A model generated the notes under the pieces. It was given only the letters and a program-made list of their open reading frames with translations. It made no database searches and was not told the origin of the DNA. From JAIBJN01 sp963775505 (GTDB lineage Bacteria > Actinomycetota > Thermoleophilia > Gaiellales > Gaiellaceae): a stretch of 64,000 bases of DNA. Where the stretch lies: NCBI GenBank assembly GCA_963775505.1, contig CAVZIL010000001.1:659420-723419 (forward strand), in the 5' to 3' direction. Positions 1 through 8,739 of this stretch are shown piece after piece (the stretch's first letter is position 1; each line of letters starts with the position of its first letter). Position numbers and translations under genes: made by a program.

Positions 1-1265
1 CCTACCCCGGCTGGATCGGCGGCTGGGCCGTCTGTGTGACGGGGATTCTGGTCGTGGGCTCGCTGGCCGACGTCGGCGCGCGCTACACGTACCTCCTCTT
101 CGGCTGGGACGCGGCGGCCGCATCGAAGCCTGCCGTCACGGCGCTTGCGGTCACGTACATCGTCGTCCTCACGGCGGTCTGCATCATCGGCACGGAGCTC
201 TCGGCCCGGGTCCAGAACGTCATGATCCTGGCCCAGGTCGGCGCGCTCCTCCTGCTTGCCGGCGTGGCGCTCGGAAAGGTCTACGCCGGCGACGCGACTC
301 CGGAGTCGATCGAGCCCGCGCTTTCCTGGTTCAACCCGTTCGACATCGAGAGCCGGGAGGTGCTCGTCTCCTCCTTGCTCATCGGCGTGTTCATCTACTG
401 GGGCTGGGAGAGTGCCGTCAACCTCGCCGAGGAGACGAAGGATTCCCGCACGACATCGGGCCTGGCGGCTCTGACGAGCACGATCATCCTCCTCGTCACC
501 TATGTGGCGGTTGCGGCGGCCGTCGTTGCGTTTGCCGGCGTCGCATTGCTCGAGGAGTTCGACGACGACGACGCCGTCCTCGGGACGATCGCCGGCGGCG
601 TGCTCGGCTCGCCGTGGGACAAGCTCGTGATCCTCGCCATCGTCACGTCGGCGGTGGCGTCCACTCAGACGACCATCATTCCTGCATCGCGCACGTCGTT
701 CTCCATGGCCCGCTCGGACGCACTGCCCCGGGGGCTGGCCTCCATCCACCCGCGGTTCCAGACTCCCCATGTGTCCACGGCCGTCGTTGCTGCGCTCGCC
801 GTTGCCTGGTACGTCCCGGCGAACTTCATCTCGGAGAACTTCCTCTTCGACACGATCTCGGCGCTTGCGCTCATGATCGCGTTCTACTACGCCCTCAGCG
901 GCCTCGCCTGCGTCGTCTACTACCGACGCGAGCTCACCAAGTCGGTCTCGAACTTCCTCTTCATCGGCGTCGCGCCGCTTCTCGGCGCCGCGCTGCTGGC
1001 GTTCCTCTTCTTTCAGTCGGTGCGGGACTTTGCCGACCCGAGCGCGTCGTACACCGGAGAGTCGTTCCTGGGCCTCGGCGTCCCACTCGTGATCGGGCTC
1101 GGGTTCCTGCTTCTCGGGTTCGTGTTCATGATTCTCTGGCGCCTCGGCGGCCACCAGAGGTTCTTCGGCCGCAAGGCGCTGGAAGCCGTCCACCCGGGCG
1201 TTGCCGCCGGCCATGTCGCGGTCATGGAGACGGAGGGTCTCGAAAAGAAGGACAAGGAGGGCTAG
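1..1265 (+). CDS. APC-superfamily amino acid/amine permease, 5'-truncated by window edge
   Basis: The reading frame is open from the first bases, before the first internal start at 36, so the true start lies upstream of the window. The visible ~420 residues are strongly hydrophobic, with about ten membrane spans alternating with short charged loops. The order and spacing resemble the APC superfamily (family knowledge): a glycine- and alanine-rich core, a conserved segment WGWESAVNLAEE, and a charged cytoplasmic tail ending in EGLEKKDKEG. Substrate cannot be read from sequence; an amino acid or amine is the family expectation. The stop is immediately followed by a universal stress protein start at 1266, so the two are co-transcribed. 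The same permease-then-Usp pairing occurs twice more in the window (49-52 kb and 62-64 kb). Confidence 0.85.
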   Translation, partial: YPGWIGGWAVCVTGILVVGSLADVGARYTYLLFGWDAAAASKPAVTALAVTYIVVLTAVCIIGTELSARVQNVMILAQVGALLLLAGVALGKVYAGDATPESIEPALSWFNPFDIESREVLVSSLLIGVFIYWGWESAVNLAEETKDSRTTSGLAALTSTIILLVTYVAVAAAVVAFAGVALLEEFDDDDAVLGTIAGGVLGSPWDKLVILAIVTSAVASTQTTIIPASRTSFSMARSDALPRGLASIHPRFQTPHVSTAVVAALAVAWYVPANFISENFLFDTISALALMIAFYYALSGLACVVYYRRELTKSVSNFLFIGVAPLLGAALLAFLFFQSVRDFADPSASYTGESFLGLGVPLVIGLGFLLLGFVFMILWRLGGHQRFFGRKALEAVHPGVAAGHVAVMETEGLEKKDKEG

Positions 1266-1709
1266 ATGGCCGGGACGATCGTGCTCGGGTTCGACGGATC
1301 GGAGTGCTCGGGCTCCGCGCTGGACACCGCGATCGACCTCGCGCGGCGCTTCGAAGACCGGCTCGTGGTCGTCTTCGCGGTCGAGCCGCCCGTGCGCAGC
1401 GTCGGCGAGGAGTTCCGCGAGCACGAGAAGGCGCTCGAGGAGGTCGGCAAGCGCGTCGCCGCGTCCGCGCTCGAGCGGGCGCAGGCAGCCGGAGTCGACG
1501 CCGAGATCGAGCTCGTCCCGGAGCGCCCGGCGCCGGCGATCCTCGACGTCGCGAGAGAACGGGACGCACACATGATCGTCATCGGGACGCACAGCGAGAG
1601 CCCGATTCGCGGCGCAATCCTCGGGTCGGTGCCGCACAAGCTCCTGCACGTGTCCGACCGGCCGGTCGTGGTCGTGCCGATCGACATGGAGGCGAGACGT
1701 GGCAGTTGA
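1266..1709 (+). CDS. Universal stress protein (UspA family), 147 aa
   Basis: This is a single-domain Usp of normal length. It begins with the beta-strand TIVLGFDGSE typical of the family (Asp near residue 10 contacts the nucleotide in ATP-binding members). It ends with IGTHSESPIRGAILGS and a final strand VVVVPI. The nucleotide loop is normally G-x2-G-x9-G-S/T; here the second glycine position is serine, so ATP binding is possible but not certain. It starts directly after the permease stop and overlaps the start of potA by 11 bases, which places it in the permease/pot operon. Probable role is a regulatory partner of the adjacent transporters (inference). Confidence 0.9.
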   Translation: MAGTIVLGFDGSECSGSALDTAIDLARRFEDRLVVVFAVEPPVRSVGEEFREHEKALEEVGKRVAASALERAQAAGVDAEIELVPERPAPAILDVARERDAHMIVIGTHSESPIRGAILGSVPHKLLHVSDRPVVVVPIDMEARRGS

Positions 1710-2811
1710 CGAACAGGTCGAGCGCGGGCCGGAGGCCGACGCCCCCGTGCCCGACGTCCGTCTCGAGCGCGTGACGAAGGTCTTCGACGACGTCACCGCC
1801 GTCGACGATGTCTCGCTCGAGATCCCCCGCGGGAGCTTCTTCGCGCTCCTCGGCCCGTCCGGCTGCGGCAAGACGACGAGCCTGCGGATGATCGGCGGCT
1901 TCGAGGAGCCGAACCAGGGGGTCATCTACCTTGGCGACCGCGACGTCACCGGGCTCCCGCCGTACAAGCGCGACGTGAACACGGTGTTCCAGAGCTACGC
2001 GCTCTTCCCCCATCTCTCGATTTACGACAACGTGGCCTTCGGCCTCAAGCGGCGCGGCGTCAAGGGCGCCGACCTGCAGACGAGGGTCGCCGAGGCGCTC
2101 GAGCTCGTGGCCCTCAAGGGCTTCGAGCGACGCAAGCCGCGGCAGCTCTCCGGCGGCCAGCAGCAGCGTGTCGCGCTCGCGCGGGCGCTCGTCAACCGGC
2201 CGCGTGTGCTCCTGCTCGACGAGCCGCTCGGCGCGCTCGACCTCAAGCTCCGCAAGCAGATGCAGCTCGAGCTGAAGCGGATCCAGCACGAGGTGGGGAT
2301 CACGTTCGTGCACGTCACCCACGACCAGGAAGAGGCCATGACCATGGCCGACACGATCGCGGTCATGAACGCGGGCAAGATCGACCAGCTCGGCGCGCCG
2401 ACCGAGCTGTACGAGACGCCGCGCACCGCCTTCGTCGCCGGCTTCCTGGGGATCTCGAACCTCCTGCCGGGGACGGTGCAAGGAGACGGGACGGTGCGGC
2501 TCGAGGACGGTTCGGTCGTCCGCGTTCCGGCCGCGGCCGGCCGCAGCGGCGCCGTCTCGATCGGCATCCGTCCGGAGAAGGTGCGGCTCGGGACGCAGGA
2601 GGAGAACCGCCTCACCGGCGAGGTGCGGGAGAGCGCGTACATCGGCGTCTCCACCCAGTACATCGTCGACACACGCGCCGGCGCGATCACGCTCTACGTC
2701 CAGAACGCCGAGGCAGGGGCGCCCTCGGTGCAGCCTGGCAACCAGGTCACGCTCAGCTGGAGCCCCAACGCGACCTTCGTAGTGGAGTCACAGGAGGAGA
2801 AGCACCGATGA
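1699..2811 (+). CDS. potA: Polyamine-type ABC transporter ATPase PotA
   Basis: The ATPase energises the PotBC permease. Walker A GPSGCGKTT lies at residues 52-60, the Q-loop in the VNTVFQSYALFPH region, then the ABC signature LSGGQQQRV, Walker B VLLLDEPLGALD, and a switch histidine in VTHDQEEA. A C-terminal TOBE-type domain follows (about residues 250-370, containing GIRPEKVRL), as in PotA/MalK-group ATPases. The 370-residue length is normal. Its start is inside the usp gene and its stop overlaps potD by four bases (ATGA), indicating translational coupling. The substrate class (spermidine/putrescine or a related cation) is inferred from the neighbouring PotD/B/C-like genes. Confidence 0.93.
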   Translation: MAVDEQVERGPEADAPVPDVRLERVTKVFDDVTAVDDVSLEIPRGSFFALLGPSGCGKTTSLRMIGGFEEPNQGVIYLGDRDVTGLPPYKRDVNTVFQSYALFPHLSIYDNVAFGLKRRGVKGADLQTRVAEALELVALKGFERRKPRQLSGGQQQRVALARALVNRPRVLLLDEPLGALDLKLRKQMQLELKRIQHEVGITFVHVTHDQEEAMTMADTIAVMNAGKIDQLGAPTELYETPRTAFVAGFLGISNLLPGTVQGDGTVRLEDGSVVRVPAAAGRSGAVSIGIRPEKVRLGTQEENRLTGEVRESAYIGVSTQYIVDTRAGAITLYVQNAEAGAPSVQPGNQVTLSWSPNATFVVESQEEKHR

Positions 2812-4001
2812 AGCACCCGTTCGAGCGCATGAACCGTCCGATGACCCGCGAGCAGCTCCTGCGTCGGGCGGCCGCGGGCGGGATCACCCTGTCCGTGCCC
2901 GGCCTCCTGGCGGCCTGCGGCGGCGGCGGGGGCATCGAGGGCCAGCAGCCGGCGGAGACCGGCGCCACGACCGTCGAGCAGGTGCTCGCCGACGAGATTA
3001 CGGTCTCGAACTGGCCGTACTACATCGACCAGAACGACGACGCGACCTCGTTCCCGACGCTCGACAAGTTCACCGAGGCGACCGGGGTCAAGGTCAACTA
3101 CCTCGAGGACATCAATTCCAACGAGGAGTTCTTCGGCGAGATCCAGGCCCCGCTCTCGCGCGGCCAGTCCATCGACCGGGACATCATCGTCCCGACCGCG
3201 TGGCTCGCCGCCCGCCTGCTCGACTTGGGCTACCTGCAGAAGCTCGACAAGAGTGCGATCCCGAACATGGTCAACCTCGAGGACGCGCTCGCGAGCCCGC
3301 CTTGGGACCCGAACCGCGACTACAGCCTGCCCTGGCAGTCCTACATCACCGGCATCGGCTACGACCCCGAGAAGGTCGGAGGCGAGCTCACGTCGGTCGA
3401 GCAGCTGCTCGACCCCGCGCTCAAGGGGAAGATCACGATGCTCGACTCGATGGAGGACACGGCGGCGCTCTTCCTGCTCGAGATGGGCGGCGATCCGGCC
3501 AACCCGGACGAGGCCCAGTTCAACGAGATCTGCGAGAAGCTCAAGCGGGCCGTCGACGACGGGCAGATCCGCCAGTTCACGGGGAACGACTATACGGGCC
3601 TGCTCGCCGGCGGCGACGCGTGGGCGTCGATCGCCTGGTCGGGGGACATCATCATCCTCCAGCCGGACAACCCGAACCTCGAGTTCAGGATCCCCGACGC
3701 GGGCGGCATCTCCTCGGTCGACACGATGGTGATCCCGACCGGCGGCGACGTCTACACGGCGTCCACGTTCATGAACTTCTTCTACGACCCGGAGATCGCC
3801 GCGGAGGTCGCCGCCTACGTGAACTACATCACCCCGGTCAAGGGGACGAAGGAGGCGATCACCGAGATCGACCCGGCGTTCGCCGAGAACCCGCTCATCT
3901 TCCCGCCGCCCGAGGTGCTCGAGAACCTGCACGAGTTCAGCCCCGAGGCGATCGAGAACCCCGAGTACCAGGAGCAGTGGCAGTCGGTGATCGGCGTGTA
4001 G
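2808..4001 (+). CDS. potD: PotD-like extracellular polyamine-binding lipoprotein
   Basis: The N-terminus has a twin-arginine-like RR pair at residues 19-20, a hydrophobic stretch and a lipobox LLAAC with the lipidated cysteine at residue 37, followed by a glycine run. The protein is therefore exported and anchored outside the membrane. The mature part begins with ITVSNWPYYID, the usual opening strand of family-1 PotD/PotF solute-binding proteins, and contains the DIIVPTAWLAARL and LPWQSYITGIGYD segments typical of the fold. Length (397 aa) fits. It is coupled to potA by a 4-base overlap and followed 16 bases later by potB. Ligand identity is not provable from sequence. Confidence 0.92.
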   Translation: MKHPFERMNRPMTREQLLRRAAAGGITLSVPGLLAACGGGGGIEGQQPAETGATTVEQVLADEITVSNWPYYIDQNDDATSFPTLDKFTEATGVKVNYLEDINSNEEFFGEIQAPLSRGQSIDRDIIVPTAWLAARLLDLGYLQKLDKSAIPNMVNLEDALASPPWDPNRDYSLPWQSYITGIGYDPEKVGGELTSVEQLLDPALKGKITMLDSMEDTAALFLLEMGGDPANPDEAQFNEICEKLKRAVDDGQIRQFTGNDYTGLLAGGDAWASIAWSGDIIILQPDNPNLEFRIPDAGGISSVDTMVIPTGGDVYTASTFMNFFYDPEIAAEVAAYVNYITPVKGTKEAITEIDPAFAENPLIFPPPEVLENLHEFSPEAIENPEYQEQWQSVIGV

Positions 4002-4017
4002 CCCTCACGGCGGCGGC

Positions 4018-4875
4018 ATGAGCTTCCTCCACCGACACGGCTGGCTCACCCCGTACCTGCTCCTGGCGCCGGGGATCGCCTTCCTGCTCCTCTTCTTCGT
4101 CGTCCCGCTCTACTACCTCGGGTACACGTCGCTGCAGGAAGGCACGGTCCAGGTCGGCTACACGTTCACCTGGGCCTGGGACAACTACAGGGAGGCGATC
4201 AGCACCTACCAGACGCAGTTCTTCCGCTCGCTCCAGTACGCGGGGATCGCCACGGTCCTCGCGCTGCTCATCTCCTATCCGCTCACGTACTGGATCGCCT
4301 TCCGCGGCGGGCGTTGGAAGAACCTGCTCCTCCTCTTCATCATCGCGCCCTTCTTCGTCACGTACCTGATCCGGACGCTCGCGTGGCAGAACATCCTCGC
4401 GGACGACGGCTTCGTCGTCGGCGTCTTCCAGACCCTCGGGCTGGTTTCCGACGACGGCCGGCTGCTCGCCACGTCGACCGCCGTGATCGCTGGCATCACC
4501 TACAACTTCCTGCCCTTCATGGCCCTGCCGCTCTACGTCAGCCTGGAGCAGATCGACAAGAACCTGATCGAGGCGGCCAAGGACCTCTACGCCTCGAGCA
4601 CGAAGGCGTTCCTGCGCGTCACGCTGCCACTCTCGGCGCCGGGGGTGATCGCAGGGACGCTCCTGACGTTCATCCCGGCGGCCGGAGACTTCATCAACGC
4701 GGAGCTCCTGGGGACGCCGAACCAGGCGATGATCGGCAACGTCATCCAGTCGAAGTTCCTCGAGATCACCGACTACGGCCAGGCGGCGGCGCTCTCGGTC
4801 ATCCTCATGGCGGTCATCCTCGTCCTGATCGCCATCTACACCCGGATCCTGGGGACGGAGAGGATGGCAGGATGA
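4018..4875 (+). CDS. potB: Polyamine ABC transporter permease PotB
   Basis: This is a 285-residue integral membrane protein with about six predicted spans. It carries a binding-protein-dependent permease EAA loop around AAKDLYASSTKAFLRVTLPLSAPGV, the site that docks the ATPase. It is the first of two permease subunits and forms the PotBC heterodimer. The stop overlaps potC by four bases (ATGA at 4872), so subunit stoichiometry is likely set by translational coupling. A short N-terminal cytoplasmic tail ahead of span 1 agrees with PotB rather than PotC. Confidence 0.92.
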   Translation: MSFLHRHGWLTPYLLLAPGIAFLLLFFVVPLYYLGYTSLQEGTVQVGYTFTWAWDNYREAISTYQTQFFRSLQYAGIATVLALLISYPLTYWIAFRGGRWKNLLLLFIIAPFFVTYLIRTLAWQNILADDGFVVGVFQTLGLVSDDGRLLATSTAVIAGITYNFLPFMALPLYVSLEQIDKNLIEAAKDLYASSTKAFLRVTLPLSAPGVIAGTLLTFIPAAGDFINAELLGTPNQAMIGNVIQSKFLEITDYGQAAALSVILMAVILVLIAIYTRILGTERMAG

Positions 4876-5723
4876 CCGCCGCCGCCGAGCCGCTGCCGCG
4901 TCACCGCGGCAGTGCCGCGTCCCGTGCCTGGGCCTTCGTCCGCCGGCACACGCTCACCCTGTTCGGGATCCTCGCGCTCGCCTACCTGATGCTCCCGATC
5001 CTGGTCGTGATCGTGTTCTCGTTCAACGACCCGGCGGGGCGGTACAACTACACATGGGAAGGCTTCACCCTCGACCACTGGCGAAACCCGTTCGGCCCGC
5101 CCTTCCTCGGTGACGCGGTGAGGTCGAGCATCCAGGTCGCCCTGATCGCCACCCTCGTCGCGACCGTCCTCGGCACTCTCATCGCCATGGCGCTTGTCCG
5201 CTACCACTTCCGCGGCCGAGGCGCGACCAACTTCCTCATCTTCGTGCCCCTGACCGCCCCGGAGATCGTGCTCGGCGCCTCCCTCCTCACGCTCTTCCTC
5301 AACCTCGGGGCGGTGCTGGGGTTCTGGACGATCGTTATCGCGCACATCATGTTCTGCATCAGCTTCGTCGTCGTGACCGTGCGGGCCCGCCTCGTCGGCT
5401 TCGACCGCCACGTCGAGGAAGCGGCGATGGACCTCGGCGCCAACGAGTACGTCACGTTCTTCCGCATCACGCTGCCGCTGATCGCGCCCGGGATCCTCGC
5501 CGGGGCGCTGCTCGCCTTCTCCCTTTCGATCGACGACTTCGTGATCACCAACTTCAACTCCGGCACGACGACGACCTTCCCGCTCTACGTCTGGAGCGCC
5601 GCCCAGCGTGGCGTCCCGGCCGAGGTGAACGTCATCGGCACGATGATCTTCGGGGTGGCGATCGTCCTGATGCTGGCCAACGTCCTCTGGCAGTACCGAC
5701 GCACCCCGAAAGGAGCTGCATGA
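4872..5723 (+). CDS. potC: Polyamine ABC transporter permease PotC
   Basis: The start at 4872 is chosen because it overlaps the potB stop and gives a 283-residue protein of normal PotC size. The frame stays open further upstream only as an antisense-free shadow. About six spans are visible, plus the EAA-type loop in EEAAMDLGANEYVTFFRITLPLIAP and the PotC-typical SIDDFVITNFNSG segment before the last span. The stop overlaps the aminotransferase start by four bases. The whole 1266-7154 run therefore reads as one operon that imports an amine and passes it directly to a transaminase. Confidence 0.92.
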   Translation: MTAAAEPLPRHRGSAASRAWAFVRRHTLTLFGILALAYLMLPILVVIVFSFNDPAGRYNYTWEGFTLDHWRNPFGPPFLGDAVRSSIQVALIATLVATVLGTLIAMALVRYHFRGRGATNFLIFVPLTAPEIVLGASLLTLFLNLGAVLGFWTIVIAHIMFCISFVVVTVRARLVGFDRHVEEAAMDLGANEYVTFFRITLPLIAPGILAGALLAFSLSIDDFVITNFNSGTTTTFPLYVWSAAQRGVPAEVNVIGTMIFGVAIVLMLANVLWQYRRTPKGAA

Positions 5724-7154
5724 GCGTTCCCGTGACAGGCCTTTCCGCCGACGAGCTGCAGAAGGCAGCGCGCGACCACCTCTGGCTGCACTTCACCCGC
5801 ATGGCGGGCTTCGAGCGCGAAGAGGTGCCCATCATCGTGCGCGGCGACGGCTGTTACCTGGAGGACATCAACGGGAAGCGCTACCTGGACGCCCTCGCGG
5901 GGCTGTTCGCCGTCAACATCGGCTACAGCTTCGGCGACGAGGTGGGGGAGGCCGCGGCCGCGCAGCTGCGCGAGCTGCCCTTCTACACGAACTGGAACTA
6001 CGCCCACCCGCGGGCGATCGAGCTCGCCGCCGAGGTCGCCTCGGTGGCGCCGGGCGACCTGAACCGCGTCTTCTTCTGCTCCGGAGGCTCGGAGGCGGTC
6101 GAGTCGGCCTGGAAGCTCGCGCGCCAGTACCACGCCGCGCGCGGCGAGCGTCGCTGGAAGGCGATCGCGCAGGCGGATCGCCTACCACGGGACGACGATG
6201 GGCGCGCTCTCCATCAACGGCATCGCCGCGCTGAAGACGCCGTTCGAGCCGCTCGTCCCGGACACGCTCCACGTCCACAACACGAACCGCTACCACCGCC
6301 CGCCCGAGGAGACGGAGTCCGAGTTCACCGCCTTCCTGCTCGACGACCTCGAGTCCATGATCGAGCACGCCGGGCCCGACACGGTGGCCATGGTGATCAT
6401 GGAGCCCGTGCAGAACGCCGGCGGCGCGTACACGCCGCCCGAGGGGTACTGGCAGGGGGTCCGCGAGATCTGCGACCGCTACGGGATCCTCCTCTGCGCC
6501 GACGAGGTCATCACCGGCTTCGGCCGCGTCGCCGCCTGGTTCGGATCAGAGCGCTACGACATCCGTCCGGACCTCATCACCTCGGCGAAGGGGCTGTCCT
6601 CGGCCCACGCGTCGATCGGCGCGGTGATCGCCACCGATCGTGTGATGGAGCCGTTCCTCGAGGGTCATGCGATGTACATGCACGGCATCACCTTCGGTGG
6701 CCATCCCGTGCAGGCGGCGATCGCGCTCAAGAACATCGAGATCATGCGCCGCGAGCGGCTCGTCGAGCACGTGGTGGCCGAACAGGACGCTTTCCGCGCC
6801 ACGCTCGCGCAGCTGCTCGACCTTCCGATCGTCGGCGACCTGCGCGGAACGGGCTTCTTCTACGCGCTCGAGCTCGTCAAGGACAAGGAGACCCGCGAGA
6901 CCTTCTCCGAGGACGAGTGCGAGACGCTCCTCCGCGACTTCCTCTCGCCGCGCCTCTTCGAGGCGGGGCTCATCTGCCGAGCCGACGACCGTGGCGACCC
7001 GGTCGTGCAGATCTCGCCCCCGCTCGTCGCCGAGCAGGCGCAGTTCGACGAGATCGTCGGCATCCTTGGCGACGTGCTCTCGGAGGCGTCGGAAGAGATG
7101 GCACGCTCGGCCGCTCCCGGCCGCGAAGGCGCGGTTCGCCGAGACCCCCGCTAG
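5720..7154 (+). pseudogene. Class-III aminotransferase, interrupted by one inserted base near 6171
   Basis: Two consecutive frames encode one PLP-dependent class-III aminotransferase. The first (from 5720) gives the N-terminal domain to FCSGGSEAVESAWKLARQYH. The second resumes with MGALSINGIAALKTPFEP and runs to 7154, including the cofactor lysine in TSAKGLSSA and the EPVQNAGG and DEVITGFGR motifs. The expected join AIARRIAYHGTTMGALS is recovered by removing one A at about 6171. With that change the protein is about 477 residues, normal for putrescine/omega-amino-acid:pyruvate-type transaminases. No other damage is visible, so a sequence error or very recent mutation is likelier than old decay. 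Coupling to potC suggests it deaminates the imported amine. Confidence 0.85.
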
Positions 7155-7158
7155 GTCG

Positions 7159-8148
7159 ATGCAGGCCATGGTGCTCGACTCCCCGGGGACGTCCCTCCGG
7201 GAGGCCGAGCTGCCCCCGCCGGAGCCTGGCCCGGGGCAAGTCGTGGTCGCGGTCGACGCCTGCGGCGTCTGCCGCACCGACCTCCACGTCGTCGACGGCG
7301 AGCTGCCGGACCCGAAGCTCCCCCTGATCCCCGGTCACCAGGTGGTCGGACGCGTCGTCGAGCCGGGCGAGCGCTTCGCAGCTGGTGCGCGTGTCGGCAT
7401 CCCCTGGCTCGGCTGGACCTGCGGCGAGTGCCGCTACTGCCTCAGCGGGCGCGAGAACCTCTGCGACCGCGCCCGCTTCACCGGCTACCAGCTCGACGGC
7501 GGCTACGCCGAGCTCGTCGCCGCCGACGAGCGCTTCTGCCTCCCGATGCCGGAGGGGTACGACGATCGCCAGGCGGCGCCGCTCCTCTGTGCCGGGCTGA
7601 TCGGCTACCGGGCGCTGCGTCTCGCGGGTGGCGCCGAGCGGCTCGGGCTCTACGGCTTCGGCGCGAGCGCGCACATCGTCACCCAGGTCGCCCTCCACGA
7701 GGGCCGGCGCGTGTTCGCGTTCACGCGCGCCGGCGACGACGGGACGCAGGCCTTCGCGCGCGAGCTGGGCGCCGAGTGGGCCGGGGATGCGCTCGGCCCA
7801 CCGCCGGAGGAGCTCGACGCGGCGATCGTCTTCGCGCCGGTCGGCGAGCTTGTTCCGGCGGCGCTCGCTGCGGTCGCCAAGGGAGGCGCCGTCGTCTGCG
7901 CGGGGATCCACATGAGCGACATCCCCTCGTTCCCGTACGAGCTCCTGTGGGGCGAGCGCGTCGTCCGCTCCGTGGCCAACCTGACGAGGCGCGACGGGGA
8001 GGAGTTCCTGGAGCTGGCGCCGCGCGTGCCTGTCCGCACCGAGGTGGAGGCCTTCCGGCTGGCGGAGGCCAACGAGGCGCTCGGCCGGCTTCGGGCAGGC
8101 GAGATCCGCGGCGCGGCCGTGCTGGAGGTCGGGGCCTCGGCGGACTAG
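7159..8148 (+). CDS. Zinc-dependent alcohol dehydrogenase (MDR family)
   Basis: The start at 7159 lies 4 bases after the aminotransferase stop and gives 329 residues. Catalytic-zinc ligands are visible in CGVCRTDLH (Cys38) and the GH at 59-60. The structural zinc is bound by Cys88, Cys91, Cys94 and Cys102 (CGECRYC then LC). The cofactor domain contains GLYGFGASAHIV, a slightly degenerate glycine-rich Rossmann turn. It resembles the short 'zinc-binding alcohol dehydrogenase' subgroup. In context it may interconvert the aldehyde made by the transaminase and its alcohol (inference). Confidence 0.88.
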   Translation: MQAMVLDSPGTSLREAELPPPEPGPGQVVVAVDACGVCRTDLHVVDGELPDPKLPLIPGHQVVGRVVEPGERFAAGARVGIPWLGWTCGECRYCLSGRENLCDRARFTGYQLDGGYAELVAADERFCLPMPEGYDDRQAAPLLCAGLIGYRALRLAGGAERLGLYGFGASAHIVTQVALHEGRRVFAFTRAGDDGTQAFARELGAEWAGDALGPPPEELDAAIVFAPVGELVPAALAAVAKGGAVVCAGIHMSDIPSFPYELLWGERVVRSVANLTRRDGEEFLELAPRVPVRTEVEAFRLAEANEALGRLRAGEIRGAAVLEVGASAD

Positions 8149-8157
8149 TCTTTCCGC

Positions 8158-8739
8158 GTGCGTCGGGCCCTGGCTCTCGCCCTTCCGGTCGCGGTCGTCC
8201 TGGCGGCGTGCGGCGGTGACGACTCCGAGCCCTCTCCGACCGACGACGAGATTTCGGCGCCCGCGGGTGCCCTCGCTTTCACCGGCGGCGACGTCGTCAC
8301 GGGTGAGCCGATCGACCCGGTGCACACCTGCGACGGGGACAACATCTCCCCCGCCCTCGACTGGGCGGGCGTGCCCGAGGGCGTCGCCGAGCTGGCGCTG
8401 ATCATGGACGACCCCGACGCCCCCGGCGGCACCTTCACGCACTGGGTCGCCTACGCGATCCCGCCCGACTACGAGGGCCTGGGCACCGGTATCCCGCCGG
8501 GTCCCGCGCTGTCGGGTGACCTCACCCTGCGTCAGGGCCCGACCGACGGCTCCGATACGCCGGGCTACGTCGGCCCCTGCCCGCCCGCGGGCGAGACCCA
8601 CGGCTACGTGTTCACGCTGTACGCGCTCGACGAGGAGACGGGCCTCGAGCCCGGCGCGAGCGTCGACGACCTCCGCGCGGCGATCGAAGGCCATGTGATC
8701 GCCGAGGCGAGCCTCACGGCGCCCTACAGGCGTTCCTAG
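8158..8739 (+). CDS. PEBP/YbhB-family lipoprotein
   Basis: A GTG start gives a 193-residue protein. Its signal peptide ends in lipobox LAAC, with Cys18 as the lipidation site, followed by an acidic linker. The core carries PEBP-family landmarks: CDGDNISPALDW, IMDDPDAPGGTFTHWVAY, and the late GPCPPAGETHGYVFTLYAL segment. Bacterial homologues (YbhB, YbcL) bind phospholipid head groups or small ligands; no reaction is established. It ends convergently with the minus-strand glycosyltransferase, sharing a CTAG at 8736-8739, so this is the end of the rightward cluster. Confidence 0.9.
   Translation: MRRALALALPVAVVLAACGGDDSEPSPTDDEISAPAGALAFTGGDVVTGEPIDPVHTCDGDNISPALDWAGVPEGVAELALIMDDPDAPGGTFTHWVAYAIPPDYEGLGTGIPPGPALSGDLTLRQGPTDGSDTPGYVGPCPPAGETHGYVFTLYALDEETGLEPGASVDDLRAAIEGHVIAEASLTAPYRRS

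Noticed and set aside
36..1265. Permease start at position 36
   Set aside because: The frame is open to the window edge and position 36 falls within an already hydrophobic segment, so the gene is truncated, not started there.
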